From: Homarus americanus
Taxonomy: Eukaryota > Arthropoda > Malacostraca > Decapoda > Nephropidae
Reading direction: 5' to 3'
Length of the DNA: 64,000 nucleotides
Assembly: GCF_018991925.1 (NCBI RefSeq)
Contig: NW_024722158.1
Coordinates: 944,632 to 1,008,631, forward strand
This document shows positions 34,602 to 47,280 of the stretch, in pieces. The translations under genes and the position numbers were made by a program. The stretch's first letter is position 1; each line of letters begins with the position of its first letter. The notes beneath the pieces are model-generated. The model had not been told where the DNA came from, did no database searches, and saw only the letters and a list, made by a program, of their open reading frames with translations.

Positions 34602-35423
34602 ATGGCTTTAGTTATATTTGTGAGTTATTTAATTTTGATTATTTGTGTTCTTGTGGGTGTTGCATTTGTTACTTTATTAGAACGTAAAATTTTAGGGTAT
34701 ATCCAAATTCGTAAAGGACCAAATAAAGATGGTTTTATTGGACTGCTACAACCCTTTGCGGACGCTGTGAAGTTATTTACTAAAGAGCAAACGGTACCTG
34801 TAAAATCTAATTTTCTTCCATACTATGCTTCACCTGTTTTTAGTTTGTTTACTGCATTAATTGTATGGTTAGTAATTCCATATGAAGTTGGAATAATAAA
34901 CTTAAATATTGGAGTACTTTTTTTCTTGTTCTGTTTAAGATTAGGTGTTTATTCAACTATAAGAGCTGGTTGAGCTTCTAACTGTAAATATTCTTTGTTA
35001 GGTAGGCTCCGCGCCATTGCTCAAACTATTTCTTATGAAGTTAGTCTTGCTTTAATTTTGCTTTCTTTTATTTTTTTAGTTGGTGGTTTTAGTCTAGAAC
35101 TTTTTAATTTATACCAAGAAAGTGTGTGATTTTTGTGGGTTACATTGCCGTTAGCTTTAATTTGGTTTGCTTCTTGTTTAGCTGAGACAAACCGAACTCC
35201 CTTCGATTTTGCGGAAGGCGAATCAGAATTAGTGTCTGGGTTTAACACTGAGTACAGAAGAGGTGGTTTTGCTTTAATTTTTATAGCTGAGTATGCCAGA
35301 ATTTTGTTCATAAGGGCACTATTCGCATTATTATTTTTAGGTGGGGGGCCTTCTCGCCCTTTTTTTTATGCAAAGTTGGTAGGAGTAAGATTTGCGTTTA
35401 TTTGAGTTCGAGGGAGTCATGGC
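34602..35423 (+). pseudogene. nad1: nad1 5' part, truncated (copy 2)
   Basis: Identical in layout to copy 1, ending at the same WVRG codon before the same nuclear flank. This shows both versions share one insertion event. Confidence 0.9.
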
Positions 35424-35710
35424 TGCCCAACATAAACATGGAAAATTGTTGTAAATGCTGCTGATGTTATCCCCTTGTGAGTGAGGACAATTGTCTTGGA
35501 ACAATCTAAGCAGCAGTTTATCAGTGGTGTAGAAGCTCCCACTTAACCCGTTCACTTGCCACCCATGCGGTCTAAACCTCGCCCGTAGACCGGCCGGTGA
35601 TGCTATCTGCGGCATCTGAAATGCGTTAGATTTTTCGTTTATTTTATTTGCCATTTGTGTTGTTTTTGTTTTATAGTTAAAAGAACAAAATATTTGTATA
35701 AATGGTATGG

Positions 35711-35909
35711 GATGGCTGGTGTGCTCTCAGGGTGAAGGGGGACATTTTGTTCCTCATGGCCCGTCTGGTGACCCAAGGATGGCTGGTGTGCTCTCAGGGT
35801 GAAGGGGGACATTTTGTTCCTCATGGCCCGTCTAGTGACCCAAGGATGGCTGGTGTGCTCTCAGGGTGAAGGGGGACATTTTGTTCCTCATGGCCCGTCT
35901 AGTGACCCA
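35711..35909. repeat. 67-bp minisatellite, version 2 (3 copies)
   Basis: Three copies of the unit seen at 21402-21656. Confidence 0.92.
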
Positions 35910-36711
35910 AATCGTGTCATTGGCCGGCTGAAGTGTTAATCACACCCCTGGATAATTCATGAACTGTGTAACCCTGTGTCAAGAATGAGCCCAGTTGTGA
36001 TGACCTCAGTACAGTACACCATATGACATCAGTCATACATAATGGTTGCCCCTTGTGTAACGAGGATGACTGGCCCAAGGGCCACCTTGGTGTGAATTTA
36101 TTTAAGGCGTAAAAGCTGTCGCCAACACAACAACCACACCCTAAGTTAACGAGTTGCACGACCCAGTGTCAAGGAACAGTTCGTGAAGACCGGACAACTC
36201 ACCAATTGCACTGACTAACCATTACCCCGGAATACGATCCGCAAATCGATTAACATCCAATTACTGCTGGGTAGACAGAGGCAAATGGCGTAAAGAAACT
36301 TGACCATAGTTTCACCCTGCCCGGGTTACACGAGGGGCAACCACACACACACACACCTTTGTCCATTGCTCTACCAAGGCTGGCAAGGAAGCTCATCCTG
36401 ACTACTATTACATATTGTGTGTTCAGAAGTGTAGACACTTTTGGTAGACACCAGAAAGGAGTTAGAAGCCTTAATAATGTATTGCTTCAGGAGAATGTTA
36501 AAATTATGTTAAACTGACAGGAAACAAGTGAGGTATTTAAAGTAGGTTAAGTAATGAGAAATATTGAACTTTCATACATTAAGAAAAATAATATCAGCTT
36601 AAGGAGTGACGGTAGGATCAAGGATAGAGATGAAGTGGAGCTCTGTGGTCACCAGCCCTCAGACTTATGGCTATTACTTCAATTCTTTTAATAAAATGCT
36701 TGTCTTTCCAG

Positions 36712-37449
36712 GTGCTTAATATGGCTCAAGGTGTCAACAGTCAACCTTTAGGCCACGACAGAGCATTTCGCCGTTATTGGCTGTTCAATTCTCTCCCCGG
36801 ACTGTTCGTGGAGGATAACGAGCAGCACCCGGGAGTGTGTCGGCAGACTCCAACACCCTACAACCCTCAGTCCAATCCCGATCTTACCGACGCACTCGTG
36901 GAGGTGTTGAGAGTGCAGGCCAAGAAGAACATGTCGGAAACTATCGCCGAGAAGGACGACAAGAGCAACAGTGACAAGGAAAATGATGGCAGTGAGAGCC
37001 CCGCTAAGCAAGCCAAAGGCACTCCAAGTAAGAAACTGTTACAGACTCTCAATCACAATCAACCGTCACACCAGGTTAAGACGGAGAAGTGTTCGGTGTT
37101 GTCCCCTGACGGTGCCGAGTCGGAGTTGAAAATGGACATAAATTTGAGTGGTGACGTGAAGCTGGAAACAGACGGTGAAGCTTTAGTTATGGACGATGAC
37201 CGTAGTCCGATGCCGGATATATTTGGTCTGTGTACGGCTAATCCCAGAAACTGTCCGGTGCATTCGGAGAGACGAGATCGTCACAAGTGGTTCTTTTTCC
37301 ACAGTGTAGAAGACTTGAATTCTTTATTCATGTCCCTTAACAGTAGAGGATCCAGAGAAAAAGAGCTCAAGAGCGCGTTAGAGTGTTACAGAACTACAGT
37401 AGAAGCTTCAATGAAGGCGTGCCCTGTGTACAAACTAGATCCCTCCCAG
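36712..37449 (+). CDS. BAZ1A: BAZ1A/ACF1 exon H, duplicate in version 2
   Basis: An identical translation to exon H at 22459-23196 (WHIM2 and WHIM3), with the same acceptor and donor. A gene model using both would duplicate 246 residues. No BAZ1A homologue has two WHIM2/WHIM3 blocks, so this is best treated as the same exon present twice because of the scaffold join. The version 2 copy is the one contiguous with exon I. Confidence 0.92.
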
Positions 37450-38188
37450 GTATGTGGACAGTTATAACTATGTTGTGAAAGTGTCAGGTATGTGGACAGT
37501 TATAACTATGTTGTGAAAGTGTCAGGTATGTGGACCGTTATAACTGTGTGTTGTGAAAGTGTCAGGTATGTGGACTGTTATAACTGTGTGTTGTGAAAGT
37601 GTCAGGTATGTGGACTGTTATAACTGTGTGTTGTGAAAGTGTCAGGTATGTGGACTGTTATAACTGTGTGTTGTGAAAGTGTCAGGTATGTGGACCGTTA
37701 TAACTGTGTGTTGTGAAAGTGTCAGGTATGTGGACTGTTATAACTGTGTGTTGTGAAAGTGTCAGGTATGTGGACCGTTATAACTGTGTGTTGTGAAAGT
37801 GTCAGGTATGTGGACTGTTATAACTGTGTGTTGTGAAAGTGTCAGGTATGTGGACTGTTATAACTGTGTGTTGTGAAAGTGTCAGGTATGTGGACTGTTA
37901 TAACTGTGTGTTGTGAAAGTGTCAGGTATGTGGACTGTTATAACTGTATGTTGTGAAAGTGTCAGGTATGTGGACCGTTATAACTGTGTGTTGTGAAAGT
38001 GTCAGGTATGTGGACTGTTATAACTGTGTGTTGTGAGTGTCAGGTATGTGGACCATTATAACTGTGTGTTGTGAAAGTGTCAGGTATGTGGACTGTTATA
38101 ACTGTGTGTTGTGAGTGTCAGGTATGTGGACCATTATAACTGTGTGTTGTGAAAGTGTCAGGTATGTGGACTGTTATAACTGTATGTT
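37443..38188. repeat. 40-bp minisatellite at the exon H donor (version 2)
   Basis: Same array as 23190-23935; same total length but different internal unit order. Confidence 0.94.
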
Positions 38189-38350
38189 GTCAAACTTGTT
38201 ATGTTGAACTACATGTAGGTTGTCCCATTCACCAGTCATTGGGATTTTTTTTCCTCTCATTTATCTTAAACGCGAGGATTATTTAACTATTTAAAGTTTT
38301 AGTGACAAACCTTTATGACTCAGAGTGTCCTTAACCCTTAAGTGTCAGCC

Positions 38351-39115
38351 ATTAACTGTAAAAGTTAGCTTAAAGATGTCAGCCTTCAATGGTGGAAGTT
38401 AGCTGTAAGGATGTCAGCCATCAATGGTGGAAGTTTGCTGTCAGGATGTCAGCCATCAATGGTGGAAGTTAGCTGTAAGGATGTCAGCCATCAATGGTGG
38501 AAGTTTGCTGTAAGGATGTCAGCCATCAATGGTGGAAGTTAGCTGTAAGGATGTCAGCCATCATTAGTGGAAGTTAGCTGTAAGGATGTCAGCCATCAAT
38601 GGTGGAAGTTAGCTAAGATGTCAGCCATCAATGGTGGAAGTTAGCTGTAAGGATGTCAGCCATCAATGGTGGAAAGGTGTCAGCCAATGGTGGAAGTTAG
38701 CTGTAAGGATGTCAGCCATCAATGGTGGAAGTTAGCTGTAAGGATGTCAGCCATCGATGTGGAAGTTAGCTGTAAGGATATCAGCCTTCAATGGTGGAAG
38801 TTAGCTGTAAGGATGTCAGCCATCAATGGTGGAAGTTAGCTGTAAGGATGTCAGCCATCAATGGTGGAAGTTAGCTGTAAGGATGTCAGCCATCAATGGT
38901 GGAAGTTAGCTGTAAGGATGTCAGCCATCAATGGTGGAAGTTAGCTTTAAGGATGTCAGCCATCAATGGTGGAAGTTAGCTGTAAGGATGTCAGCCATCA
39001 ATGGTGGAAGTTTGCTGTAAGGATGTCAGCCATCAATGGTGGAAGTTAGCTGTAAGGATGTCAGCCATCAATGGTGGAAGTTAGCTGTAAGGAGGTCAGC
39101 CATCAAATGTAGAAG
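38351..39115. repeat. 35-bp minisatellite, version 2
   Basis: Counterpart of 24098-24899, about 40 bp shorter. It grades into a variant family downstream. Confidence 0.93.
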
Positions 39116-39585
39116 TTAGCTTAAAGAGGTCAGCCATCATTAGTGGAAGTTAGCTGTAGGGACAGTGGCCATCATCAGTGGCAGTTAGCTGTAGGGACAG
39201 TGGCCATCATCAGTGGAAGTTAGCTGTCGGAACAGTGGCCATCATCAGTGAAAGTTAGCTGTCGGGACAGTGGCCATCATCAGTGAAAGTTAGCTGTCGG
39301 GACAGTGGCCATCATCAGTGAAAGTTAGCTGTCGGGACAGTGGCCATCATCAGTGAAAGTTAGCTGTAGGGACAGTGGCCATCATCAGTGAAAAAGCCAT
39401 CATCAGTGAAAGCTGTCGGGACAGTGGCCATCATCAGTGAAAGTTAGCTGTAGGGACAGTGGCCATCATCAGTGAAAGTTAGCTGTCGGGACAGTGGCCA
39501 TCATCAGTGAAAGTTAGCTGTAGGGACAGTGGCCATCATCAGTGAAAGTTAGCTGTTGGGACAGTGGCCATCATCAGTGAAAGTC
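39116..39585. repeat. 35-bp minisatellite, diverged GGACAGTGGCCATCATCAGTG family
   Basis: About thirteen copies of a 35-bp unit with GGACAGTGGCCATCATCAGT and AAAGTTAGCTGTCG. It is related to the previous array through the shared AAGTTAGCTGT core, so this is a higher-order change within one array. It ends about 60 bp before exon I. Confidence 0.92.
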
Positions 39586-39647
39586 GTCCATTTGATGAAG
39601 TGTGACGGTAATCAAGTATAAGTAATGTTTATCTTCTATTATTACAG

Positions 39648-39932
39648 GAACCTGATTTAGATCAATCCATCCGCAAGTCACAGCGGAACTTAACAACCAA
39701 AAAGGATGGAGACGCCAATCTGAACTTCCCACCGGGGACGCCCATTGATGAGATCCTCCAGGCCACCCTGCGGGACATGGTGCTGGAGACTGAAGAGAAG
39801 ATACACATGGGGATGTTGGGTTCACTCCGTCTGGAGGACCGGGAGGCCTGGAGACGAGCCATCGTGGAGGGCAGCTACCTCAGGGAGTCAGAGCTGGACT
39901 TTGGTGGCCGGAAGCGCATTTCTCTGCTTAGG
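39648..39932 (+). CDS. BAZ1A: BAZ1A/ACF1 exon I: helical region after WHIM3
   Basis: A 95-codon exon between ATTACAG and GTATGT, phase 0 in and out. It encodes TPIDEILQATLRDMVLETEE, KIHMGMLGSLRLEDREAWRR and AIVEGSYLRESELDF. This matches the human block LRDFLLDIEDRIYQGTLGAI / HIWRSALESGRYE between WHIM3 and the PHD finger. It continues directly from exon H, whose DPSQ end precedes this block in vertebrates. Confidence 0.92.
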
Positions 39933-40467
39933 GTATGTTGGAACTGGCAAAGTTTGTATAGTGTTGGCTGTGATTATGTGTCGGTGTTTGTACGGGGGTC
40001 CCGGGGTTACGTACGGGTTCGTCTCCCGAGGCTGTCCTTGAGTCGGAACACGTTCCCCATGTGCACTGCGGTAAGCCCTCGTCTAATGTCGTGGTTACGT
40101 TCTTGAAAAACAACGTTAATGGAATCAATTTTCCCCATAAGACATAGATAAAGTATGGGAGTTATGTTCCCCAGCCTCTCTTTGCACCATAAAATACATT
40201 ACATATATAGAAATTCAATGGAATTTTTATAGAAAATGGTGTATATTATATTGTACATCCAAAAAGATAAATAAACTAAATCATTTTGTATTGTACTCAC
40301 TGATGGGCAGAGGTGGAGCAAGTGTGTGGTGGGTTTAAAACCTCCATTTTTGTATCAAGGGTAATGGTCTTGCGTTGCTTCTTCACAGTACTAGCTTCAC
40401 TAACACATGATGGGTGCTTGGATGCCATTTTGAATGGTTACAGTACAGTATTTATAACAAAAACACT

Positions 40468-41730
40468 TAATAATAATAATAATAATTAACGGTTTATTGA
40501 AAGAGCTGGCAGCCAGAAGGCTGAAAATATACAGTTACATATTTAGGGAATGGGTTTCGAATTACAAATAATATACAAATAACATAAGTAATATAAATAA
40601 GATATATAATAACTAGATGGGGAAAAGCTCAAACTACAGGGCATTTCAACATAGTGAGAGTGCAAGAAGTAGTATTTACTGGGAGTGAATACACTGGTTT
40701 ATTACAAGTTATTGATAATTTTTACAATGGTTGGGACTGGGCTGTTCTTATAGCGATCAGTTCGTGCACGTATGGGCTGGATGCGGATGTGGTGTCGAAC
40801 AGCAATTCTCGGGCTAGGGATCTCAGGTGGTTGTAGGAGCCGGTGTCGAGGATGGTGCAGAAGCTTCTTACCAAGTTTGCAGATGAGGTCGTGGTGATGG
40901 TCAGTGAGAGTTGAAAGGGTCAGTGTGTTGAGCGCTTTTGATATGTGGAGTAGGAAGGAGAGAGAATAATCTTGCCTGCTCTCTTTTGCACTTTTTCTAG
41001 GTGTTTATGTTGTGTGGCATTTAGGGAGGAAGACTAGGTAGGGGAGGCATAGGTGAGCTTGGGAAGTATGAATGTTGAGTAAACACTGAGGAGCTCGGGT
41101 GCAGGAACTCCGAGGGACTTGAGTCGGCGGAGGAGGTGGAGACGGAAACTGGAGGATTTGACATCTTCACTGACGTGTGGTTTCCAATTTAGTTTGTTGT
41201 CTATGGTGATGCCGAGGAGCTTAGTGATATCTACAACCTGGAGTGTGTTGGGACCTAAAGTAATGGAAGGGGGTGGGACAACGTCGGAGGAGAGGTTGAT
41301 GTGCATAACCATGGTCTTGGTATGGTTGATGGTGACATGGTTGTTGGTGGCCCAGTTTTGGAGACTGTTCAATAAATCCTGAAGGGCGGTATAGTCGGGA
41401 GCAGAATTGTTGATGCTGATCCCAATGGTGGAGTCGTCGACATATTTCCAGCGAGCAGGGGTTTCTCTTCGGGCATCATTGATGAGCATAAGGAAGCAGA
41501 GTGGTCCCATCTTGGTGCCTTGGGGGACACCACAGGTGAGTGACTGAAAGGTGGAGACAGCCCCTCGGAAGCGTACAGCTTGGCGTCGGTCACTGAGGAA
41601 GTCTGTAAGCCATGGTATAAGACTGTGGAAGCCATACAAAGACTGGGGATGCTGTGATGCTTCGCGAGAGAGCATAGATGAGAGAGGATGATGCACCATA
41701 CAGAGTGGTCCATGTTGGGGGACAACGTTA
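40468..41730 (-). mobile_element. 5'-truncated LINE with reverse transcriptase
   Basis: The minus-strand frame 41034-41699 encodes the RT palm: SDRRQAVRFRGAV, CGVPQGTKMGPLCFLMLIND, the catalytic KYVDDSTIG (YVDD), and GITIDNKLNWKPHV. Missing the N-terminal RT and endonuclease parts. The 3' UTR runs to 40468 and ends in AATAAA then (TTA)n, identical to the fragments at 1660-2039. Clade cannot be set without a tree; jockey/CR1-like is plausible. Confidence 0.85.
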
Positions 41731-41964
41731 TAACGAATCGGTCAGGACGTTGTCAGAATCATGGGTATCTAAAGAGTAGCGAAAATACAACGAAACAACG
41801 TTGTCGAGGGCATTGCTAAACGAGGACTTAATGTATATCATAGCCCAAGTCCTTATATACATCTTGAATCACTTAATTTAAAAGAAAAGAAGAAATTGTA
41901 TTACAAAATACAGTAAAGAAAGGTAAAAATTTAAGTTTAACTTTTACATTGAACACCATTCTCT

Positions 41965-43260
41965 TTTGTCAGATCACTAGTCTGGCTTTTGCCAGGCGAG
42001 ATCTACTGGTGATCTCCTCTCCTATTGCACCCATCTTTGGTCATCCTCTCTTAGGGATTATGGGGAACTCTCGTTGTGGCCCTCAACATCTCCAAAGCAT
42101 TTGACAGGGTATGGCACAAGTCTTTTGCTTTCTAAACTTCCCCCTTATGGTTTCTCTCCACCACTTTGTTCTCTAATCTCTAGCTTCCTTGAGAACCGAT
42201 CCATGGCAGTTGTTGTTGAGGGATCGATCTCTTGCTCCTTCTCTACCAATAGTGGTGTCCCACAGGGTTCTGTTCTTTCACCTACTCCCTTCTTTTTATC
42301 AATGATTTACTTCACACTACAACTAATTCTATCCATTCTTACGCTGATGATTCTACTCTTCACTCTTCTTCACATTTTCCCCTTCCTCCTAAGTCTCAAA
42401 CTAGATCTGTTTCTAGAGCTGATATCCTTCCATCTGTCACTGCAGATCTGTGCAGCATCTCCAAATAGGGAGGTAGAAACTTGGTTAAATTTAATAGTAA
42501 TAAAACTCAGTATTTACCAATTACACTTTCTAAATTAGATGATCTCCCACCAATTACATTTCAGGATGCTATCATTCTGCCAAATTCTGAAATAGATAAG
42601 CTAGGCTTCACCATTTCCTCTAATTTGTCATGGAAGTCACATATCCTTAACATTGCTAAAGCTGCCTCCCGAAAGCTGGGAATGCTGTACAGATGCCGTA
42701 GCTACTTCATTCCTGAGCAGTTGCTTAAGTATATGAGGGATTCATTGGTCCTAACTTGGAGTACTGCTCTCATATCTGGGGTGGCTCTTCTTCTGTCCAA
42801 CTGTTAGATAGGGTGGAATCAAAGGCATTTCGTCTTATTAACTCTCCTCCTTTAGTTGACAATCTATCTTCCTTTTCTCTTCGCCTCAATGTTGCTTCAC
42901 TCTCTCTCTTTTACAGGTACTTTAACGGGCAATGTTCGGTGGATTTGAGATCCTGTGTACCGCCGGCAAGGCCGAGGCTCATAACACACGTCTTGCCCGC
43001 GGTGCCCACCGTTTCTCTGTGGATGTCGGTCACACGAGAATAACCCGTTATAGTGTATCCTTCTTTCCTCACACAGCCAAACTGTGGAATGCTCTGCCTT
43101 CTTCTGTGTTTCCATACTCATACAATCTGTCTCACTTTAAAAAGATGGTTTTCTGGCATCTTCGTGGTGTAGATTAATACAGTATAACCTTTTTTTTTTC
43201 TATTTTTAATTTTTCTGTTTTTATTTTTTCGCCCCCCTAGGCCCTGTTGTGGGCTAATTC
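41965..43260 (+). mobile_element. LINE fragment, second RT family (frameshifted)
   Basis: Pieces of a non-LTR reverse transcriptase in changing frames: ISKAFDRVW, LENRSMAVVVEG, SGVPQGSVLSPT, SEIDKLGFTISSNLSWKSHI, GMLYRCRSYFIPEQLLK, EYCSHIWGGSSSVQLLDRVE. The last part, ending FKKMVFWHLRGVD, is the conserved C-terminus after the RT. Several frameshifts make it inactive. The same family is at 49250-51140. Confidence 0.85.
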
Positions 43261-45718
43261 CGGTAAAAGAACAATGAAGCATGGGGCTGTGGCTTGCATG
43301 TAGATATGGGCATTTGTAGAAGTGACAGAGGCTTTATTGGGACAAAACTGAAGATGGTGATGATGATGTAGGTGTTAACAGGAGAATCTGGTGAGGTAGA
43401 ATGAACTAGTTCTGTAGATGCTACAGAGGTTGTTGGGACTAGTATTGGCTGCCTTTCGACATATTTCAAGTGATGGTTGAACTAACTTTCTTCTTTTCTT
43501 CATAAATCTCTCTGTAGCATCGTAGACATTCAATAACACCTCTATGAATCTTGGTATTCTTCTTGTGTGGGTTCTTGCTGTTCAGATTTAAACAATCTTC
43601 CTTCAACAGGTCTGAAATTTTCTACCATGTGTTTTGTAATGAATCCCTTTGGCCCTGGAGTTTCAGTTTCTTCTACATCCTCTGACAAGATTTGCTTCAG
43701 TCCAATCAGGTCCTCATTGCTTAGTTCTTCAGCATGGAACTCAAGCAACTGTGTGACATTATCCTCATGAATATTAAGTTGGAGTTGGTTCCCAAGGTCT
43801 ACCACTGTATGAGTCACTTCCCCAACATCATCTTCAAAGCCCCTGAAATCATGGACAAATTGTGGGCAGAAATTTGTCCCAAACCATTCATGTTGGTTTC
43901 TTTTACCTCTGCCCATGAATCTTCAATGTTCTTCATAGCATCCAAAATGTTGTAGGATTTCCAAAATTCCTTTAAAGTCCTACCCTCTTTTGTTGCCGCC
44001 CTGAAAACTAAGCAAATGTCCTTCTCAGGTAATATGCTTTAAATGAAACAATAATTCCCTGGTCCATCGATTGTAAAACAGATGTTGTATTAGAAGGAAG
44101 AAACACAACCTCAATGTTTGGATGAACGTCATCTAAAGAGGCTGGATGGCCTGGTGCATTGTCAAGAACCAAGAGAATTTTAAAAGGCATTTATTTTGAA
44201 ATGCTGTACAATAATGCTCCATTTCAGGCACAAAATGGTTAAGGTACCTGTAAACGCCTTAGTTAAGGACCTTCGGGTGATGGGCAAGTCGAAGGAAAAT
44301 GATTGAAACTCGCCTTTTGATGCATTTTATATTTATTGGTGTGATAAAACATGGTGATCCATCTGATACATAATTACTTAGTCTCACACAATTTCATCTT
44401 AATTACAATTGATTATTAAGCATAGTGACATGATACAAAGTTCATAACTATTAATCTTAGTTATACTTCAGTCCGCATTGTCTTAATGCTCCAGATAAGG
44501 GAGAAACGAGTAGGCATAATTAGTCCACAACATTTCAGTACTGAGGGGTATGTCATCACTTAGGCTGAACTTACAAGTGCGGGTCAATGTGAACCAGTAT
44601 GGTGTTCCAAGAGACTATAGTGCTGCGTCAATTGTTCCAGCACAAAACTCGGCCAGGATTTTGGGTCGGTGTTCACCACTGCTAGCAGAGGGCTGGTCCT
44701 CAGAACATCACTGGAGAGGGCGATCTGCTATCATGGAGGTCAGGTGGCCACGTCATCCTCCAAACCACACGCTCAGCAGTACCGGGTTCTCTTGTCTGTA
44801 CACACCGCCCCCCTCAGCTGCTACATCTGGCGAGGTCACGGAGTATGTGGTCGCAGGCCGAGAGATTTATTGTTTGTTCGGGTAAGGCAGCAAAAGCCAG
44901 CGGTGATAACAGTACCAGTCTTCAAAAAGGGTCAATGTCACTCAAGCCTTCTTATTAACTTTCCAGATAACTGGAAGTGCTGCCTTGAAAACACCCTTCA
45001 AAGCTTTAGGATTTTCTGACTGGTAGACAAGTAAAGGTTTTAGTTTGTAGTCTCCAGGAGCATTACCCCACAGCAGTAGGTCAGCCTCTCTCCGACAGCT
45101 TTATACCCTGGTGCTTTTTTTTCTCACAATGTTTTGAAAGGCACGTGCGTTTGGGCATCCTTTTCCATAATAAACCAGTCTCATCAATATTGAAAACTTG
45201 CTCAGCACAATAACCTCCTTCAATTATTTTAGCTAAAGCAGCAGGAAGTTCACTGGCTGCTTCATCTTGCACTTTAATGTTACGGTATGTAAGTTTGCCC
45301 TTGCTTTGAGCCGGTTAAACCAGCCCCTACTAGCATAAAATCTTACCCATCACTTTCACCACCACATTTAGCCTTCAAGTCAGCGTGCAAGCTTCTCGCT
45401 TTTTCTTGAATCAAGGCTAGACTTGGAGGCAGACACCATTGATTTTGATCTTCCACCCATATCTCTAACAACATTTCCATTTCAATTATCAATCCACTTC
45501 TTTGTTTAGTTATGATAGTTGAGTCCTTTAACATGTTCAAGAATTTTCCATCTTTCAAAATTGTTCCAACCGTTGAGCGGCTGAAGCCTTACCGATCGCT
45601 GACGGTGTTTAGCATTTTTCAGAACGTTTAATTACAGTCCATCAAATTTCACTTCTATTGCAAATGTTTTCCTTTTCTTGGGTGCACTACTATCACTTAC
45701 ATCAGGTTTGGGAGCCAT
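43260..45718 (-). pseudogene. TIGD1-like (Tigger) transposase remnant
   Basis: On the minus strand from MAPKPDVSDSSAPKKRK near 45718, with ITKQRSGLIIEMEMLLEIWV (HTH/CENP-B region), QVFNIDETGLLWKRMPKRT (first DDE Asp), LLVLDNAPGHPASL and EVVFLPSNTTSVLQSMDQG (second Asp and third acidic region of DDE_1), then FCPQFVHDFRGF at the C-terminus. Multiple frameshifts and a 663-bp solo LTR within the catalytic domain show it is inactive. Confidence 0.87.
44249..44911. mobile_element. Solo LTR inserted in the Tigger transposase
   Basis: A 663-bp TG...CA-bounded segment (TGTAAACG ... GATAACA) flanked by a perfect 5-bp direct repeat GTACC (44244-44248 and 44912-44916). Transposase homology stops at one side and resumes at the other. 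The 5-bp duplication and TG/CA ends fit a solo LTR of an LTR retrotransposon. Confidence 0.82.
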
Positions 45719-45994
45719 GATGAGGACCAAATAAGAGAGTTAATAAGAAAAAAATCTCAGTTTGCACTGGATCACGCACGGTAAGGTGACGAGGATAAAG
45801 CGTACTGACGCTCCGTCTCCCTCAAGGTGTGTGACTGGGTGCGATGCCTTACTCTCCCTGCACCTCTACGCCGCGCGAGCTAGTTTTCGTACGTAGCTGC
45901 TACGAACCATTGTACTTATGTCAGATTTTTTAAATAATTGACCTTATGGGACCTCGTTTCTATTGGCTGGCGTTCGTAAGTTGGGGACCCCTGT

Positions 45995-46128
45995 ATTGTG
46001 TTGGCACTGTTTCTATAATGCCATACATTGTTTCTCTAGTGTTATACATTGTTGCTATAATGCCATACATTGTTTCTATAGTGTTATACATTGTTTCTAT
46101 AGTGTTATACATTGTTTCTATAGTACTA
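45995..46128. repeat. ~21-bp tandem repeat (TTTCTATAGTGTTATACATTG)n, left part
   Basis: About six copies of a 21-bp unit containing TTTCTATAGTGTTATACATT, split from 47156-47265 by a MITE. Confidence 0.88.
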
Positions 46129-47155
46129 TACAGTAGAACGTCAATTTAAAGCGATTCAATTTAATATTGATTTAAAGCGACACCCACAATTACGGACAAT
46201 GTTTTAATTTAAAGCGAATCTTTCCTATTTTGCGCGAGTCAATCTGGTGCATCATATTCTAAAATTCGCGCCTAATGTTTCTCTGGGCACGCTACACTGT
46301 CCTAAGGCCAAAGCTGTACTGTACATGTACTCAAAATAATGTACTAAATGATTATAAGATTTTTGTCAAGTGCAAACTATAGCGTGATTATATTAAAATT
46401 AATCACTATCTTATAAGAATTCCAGCAATGTAAATTATATTCTCCCCGGTCACTTCTGTGACATTTTATAAGCAAAAAACATGAACTCAATCTAAAGGAC
46501 ATAAATAAACAAATAAATACTTCACTAGACCTTCAGTGCCAACCGTCAAGCATGTCCCTCCTCCATCTTCCCAGCCAGGGTTGGGTGGTTATAGGCTTAC
46601 AGTTTTTTCTTATATAATATCACAGACTAAAGTTAGGAGAATATAATTTACATTGCTAGAATCCTTGCAAGACAGCGAATAAGCTGAATATAAATGTCAT
46701 ATTTTCACAAGAGATAAAAATTTTAGCCCTTTGTAATAAAATTAATTAGAGCATGTCAGTTCAGTGTCATTTTATAAGAGAAAAACTGAGTCACTCTTAA
46801 GGACAGATAAATAAATAAGCACTTGACCTTGGCATCAACTGTCAAACATATCACCTCACTTCCCCCCCCCCACCATCTTCCCAGCCAGTAAACAGACCAT
46901 TTCACGTCCCCAAATTTTAGCTGTGTTGATTTATGAGTGTTTGTTTTAACATAATACTACAAAAAACAATGTTTTGTTTATTCTAGGAGATGGGCTGAGG
47001 TACATCTGGATAGACTCTTAGTCTTTTTAGTATTTTTTTTCTCTCAAATACCAAACTAAATTATTCCAGTGAAACAACACTTTGATTTAGTGCGAATTCA
47101 GTTTAAAGTGACCTCTCTTGGAACGTACCTCGCGTTATATCGACGTCCTACTGTA
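46129..47155. mobile_element. TA-flanked MITE (CAGTAG...CTACTG) inside the 21-bp array
   Basis: Termini CAGTAGAACGTCAATTTAAA on the left and, as complement of the right end, CAGTAGGACGTCGATATAAC, with TA on both sides. This is a Tc1/mariner or pogo-type non-autonomous element, 1 kb, with no coding capacity seen. The array unit continues on both sides, so insertion came after array growth. Confidence 0.85.
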
Positions 47156-47265
47156 CTTTGTTTCTATAGTGTTATACATTGTTACTATAGTGTTATACAT
47201 TGTTACTTTTGTGTTATACATTGTTACTATAGTGTTATACATTGTTTATATTGTGCTGGCAGTGT
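47156..47265. repeat. 21-bp tandem repeat, right part, before exon J
   Basis: Continuation of the array at 45995; the last degenerate unit ends about 20 bp before the exon J acceptor. Confidence 0.85.
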
Positions 47266-47280
47266 TTATATAATTTTCAG

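Larger units (their letters stand above)
39991..45995 (-). mobile_element. Decayed Tigger/pogo-type DNA transposon with nested insertions
   Basis: Candidate terminal inverted repeats: TACGGGGGTCCC at 39991 and, as the complement of 45974-45995, TACAGGGGTCCCCAACTTACG. Inside, on the minus strand, lie broken pieces of a TIGD1-like transposase (43260-45718), interrupted by a solo LTR. LINE fragments at 40468-41730 and about 41965-43260 lie on its 3' side. The left terminus is less certain than the right. Confidence 0.5.

Noticed and set aside
44550..45019. Reading frames of 111 and 116 residues
   Set aside because: They overlap the solo LTR and transposase junction and have no homology I recognise.
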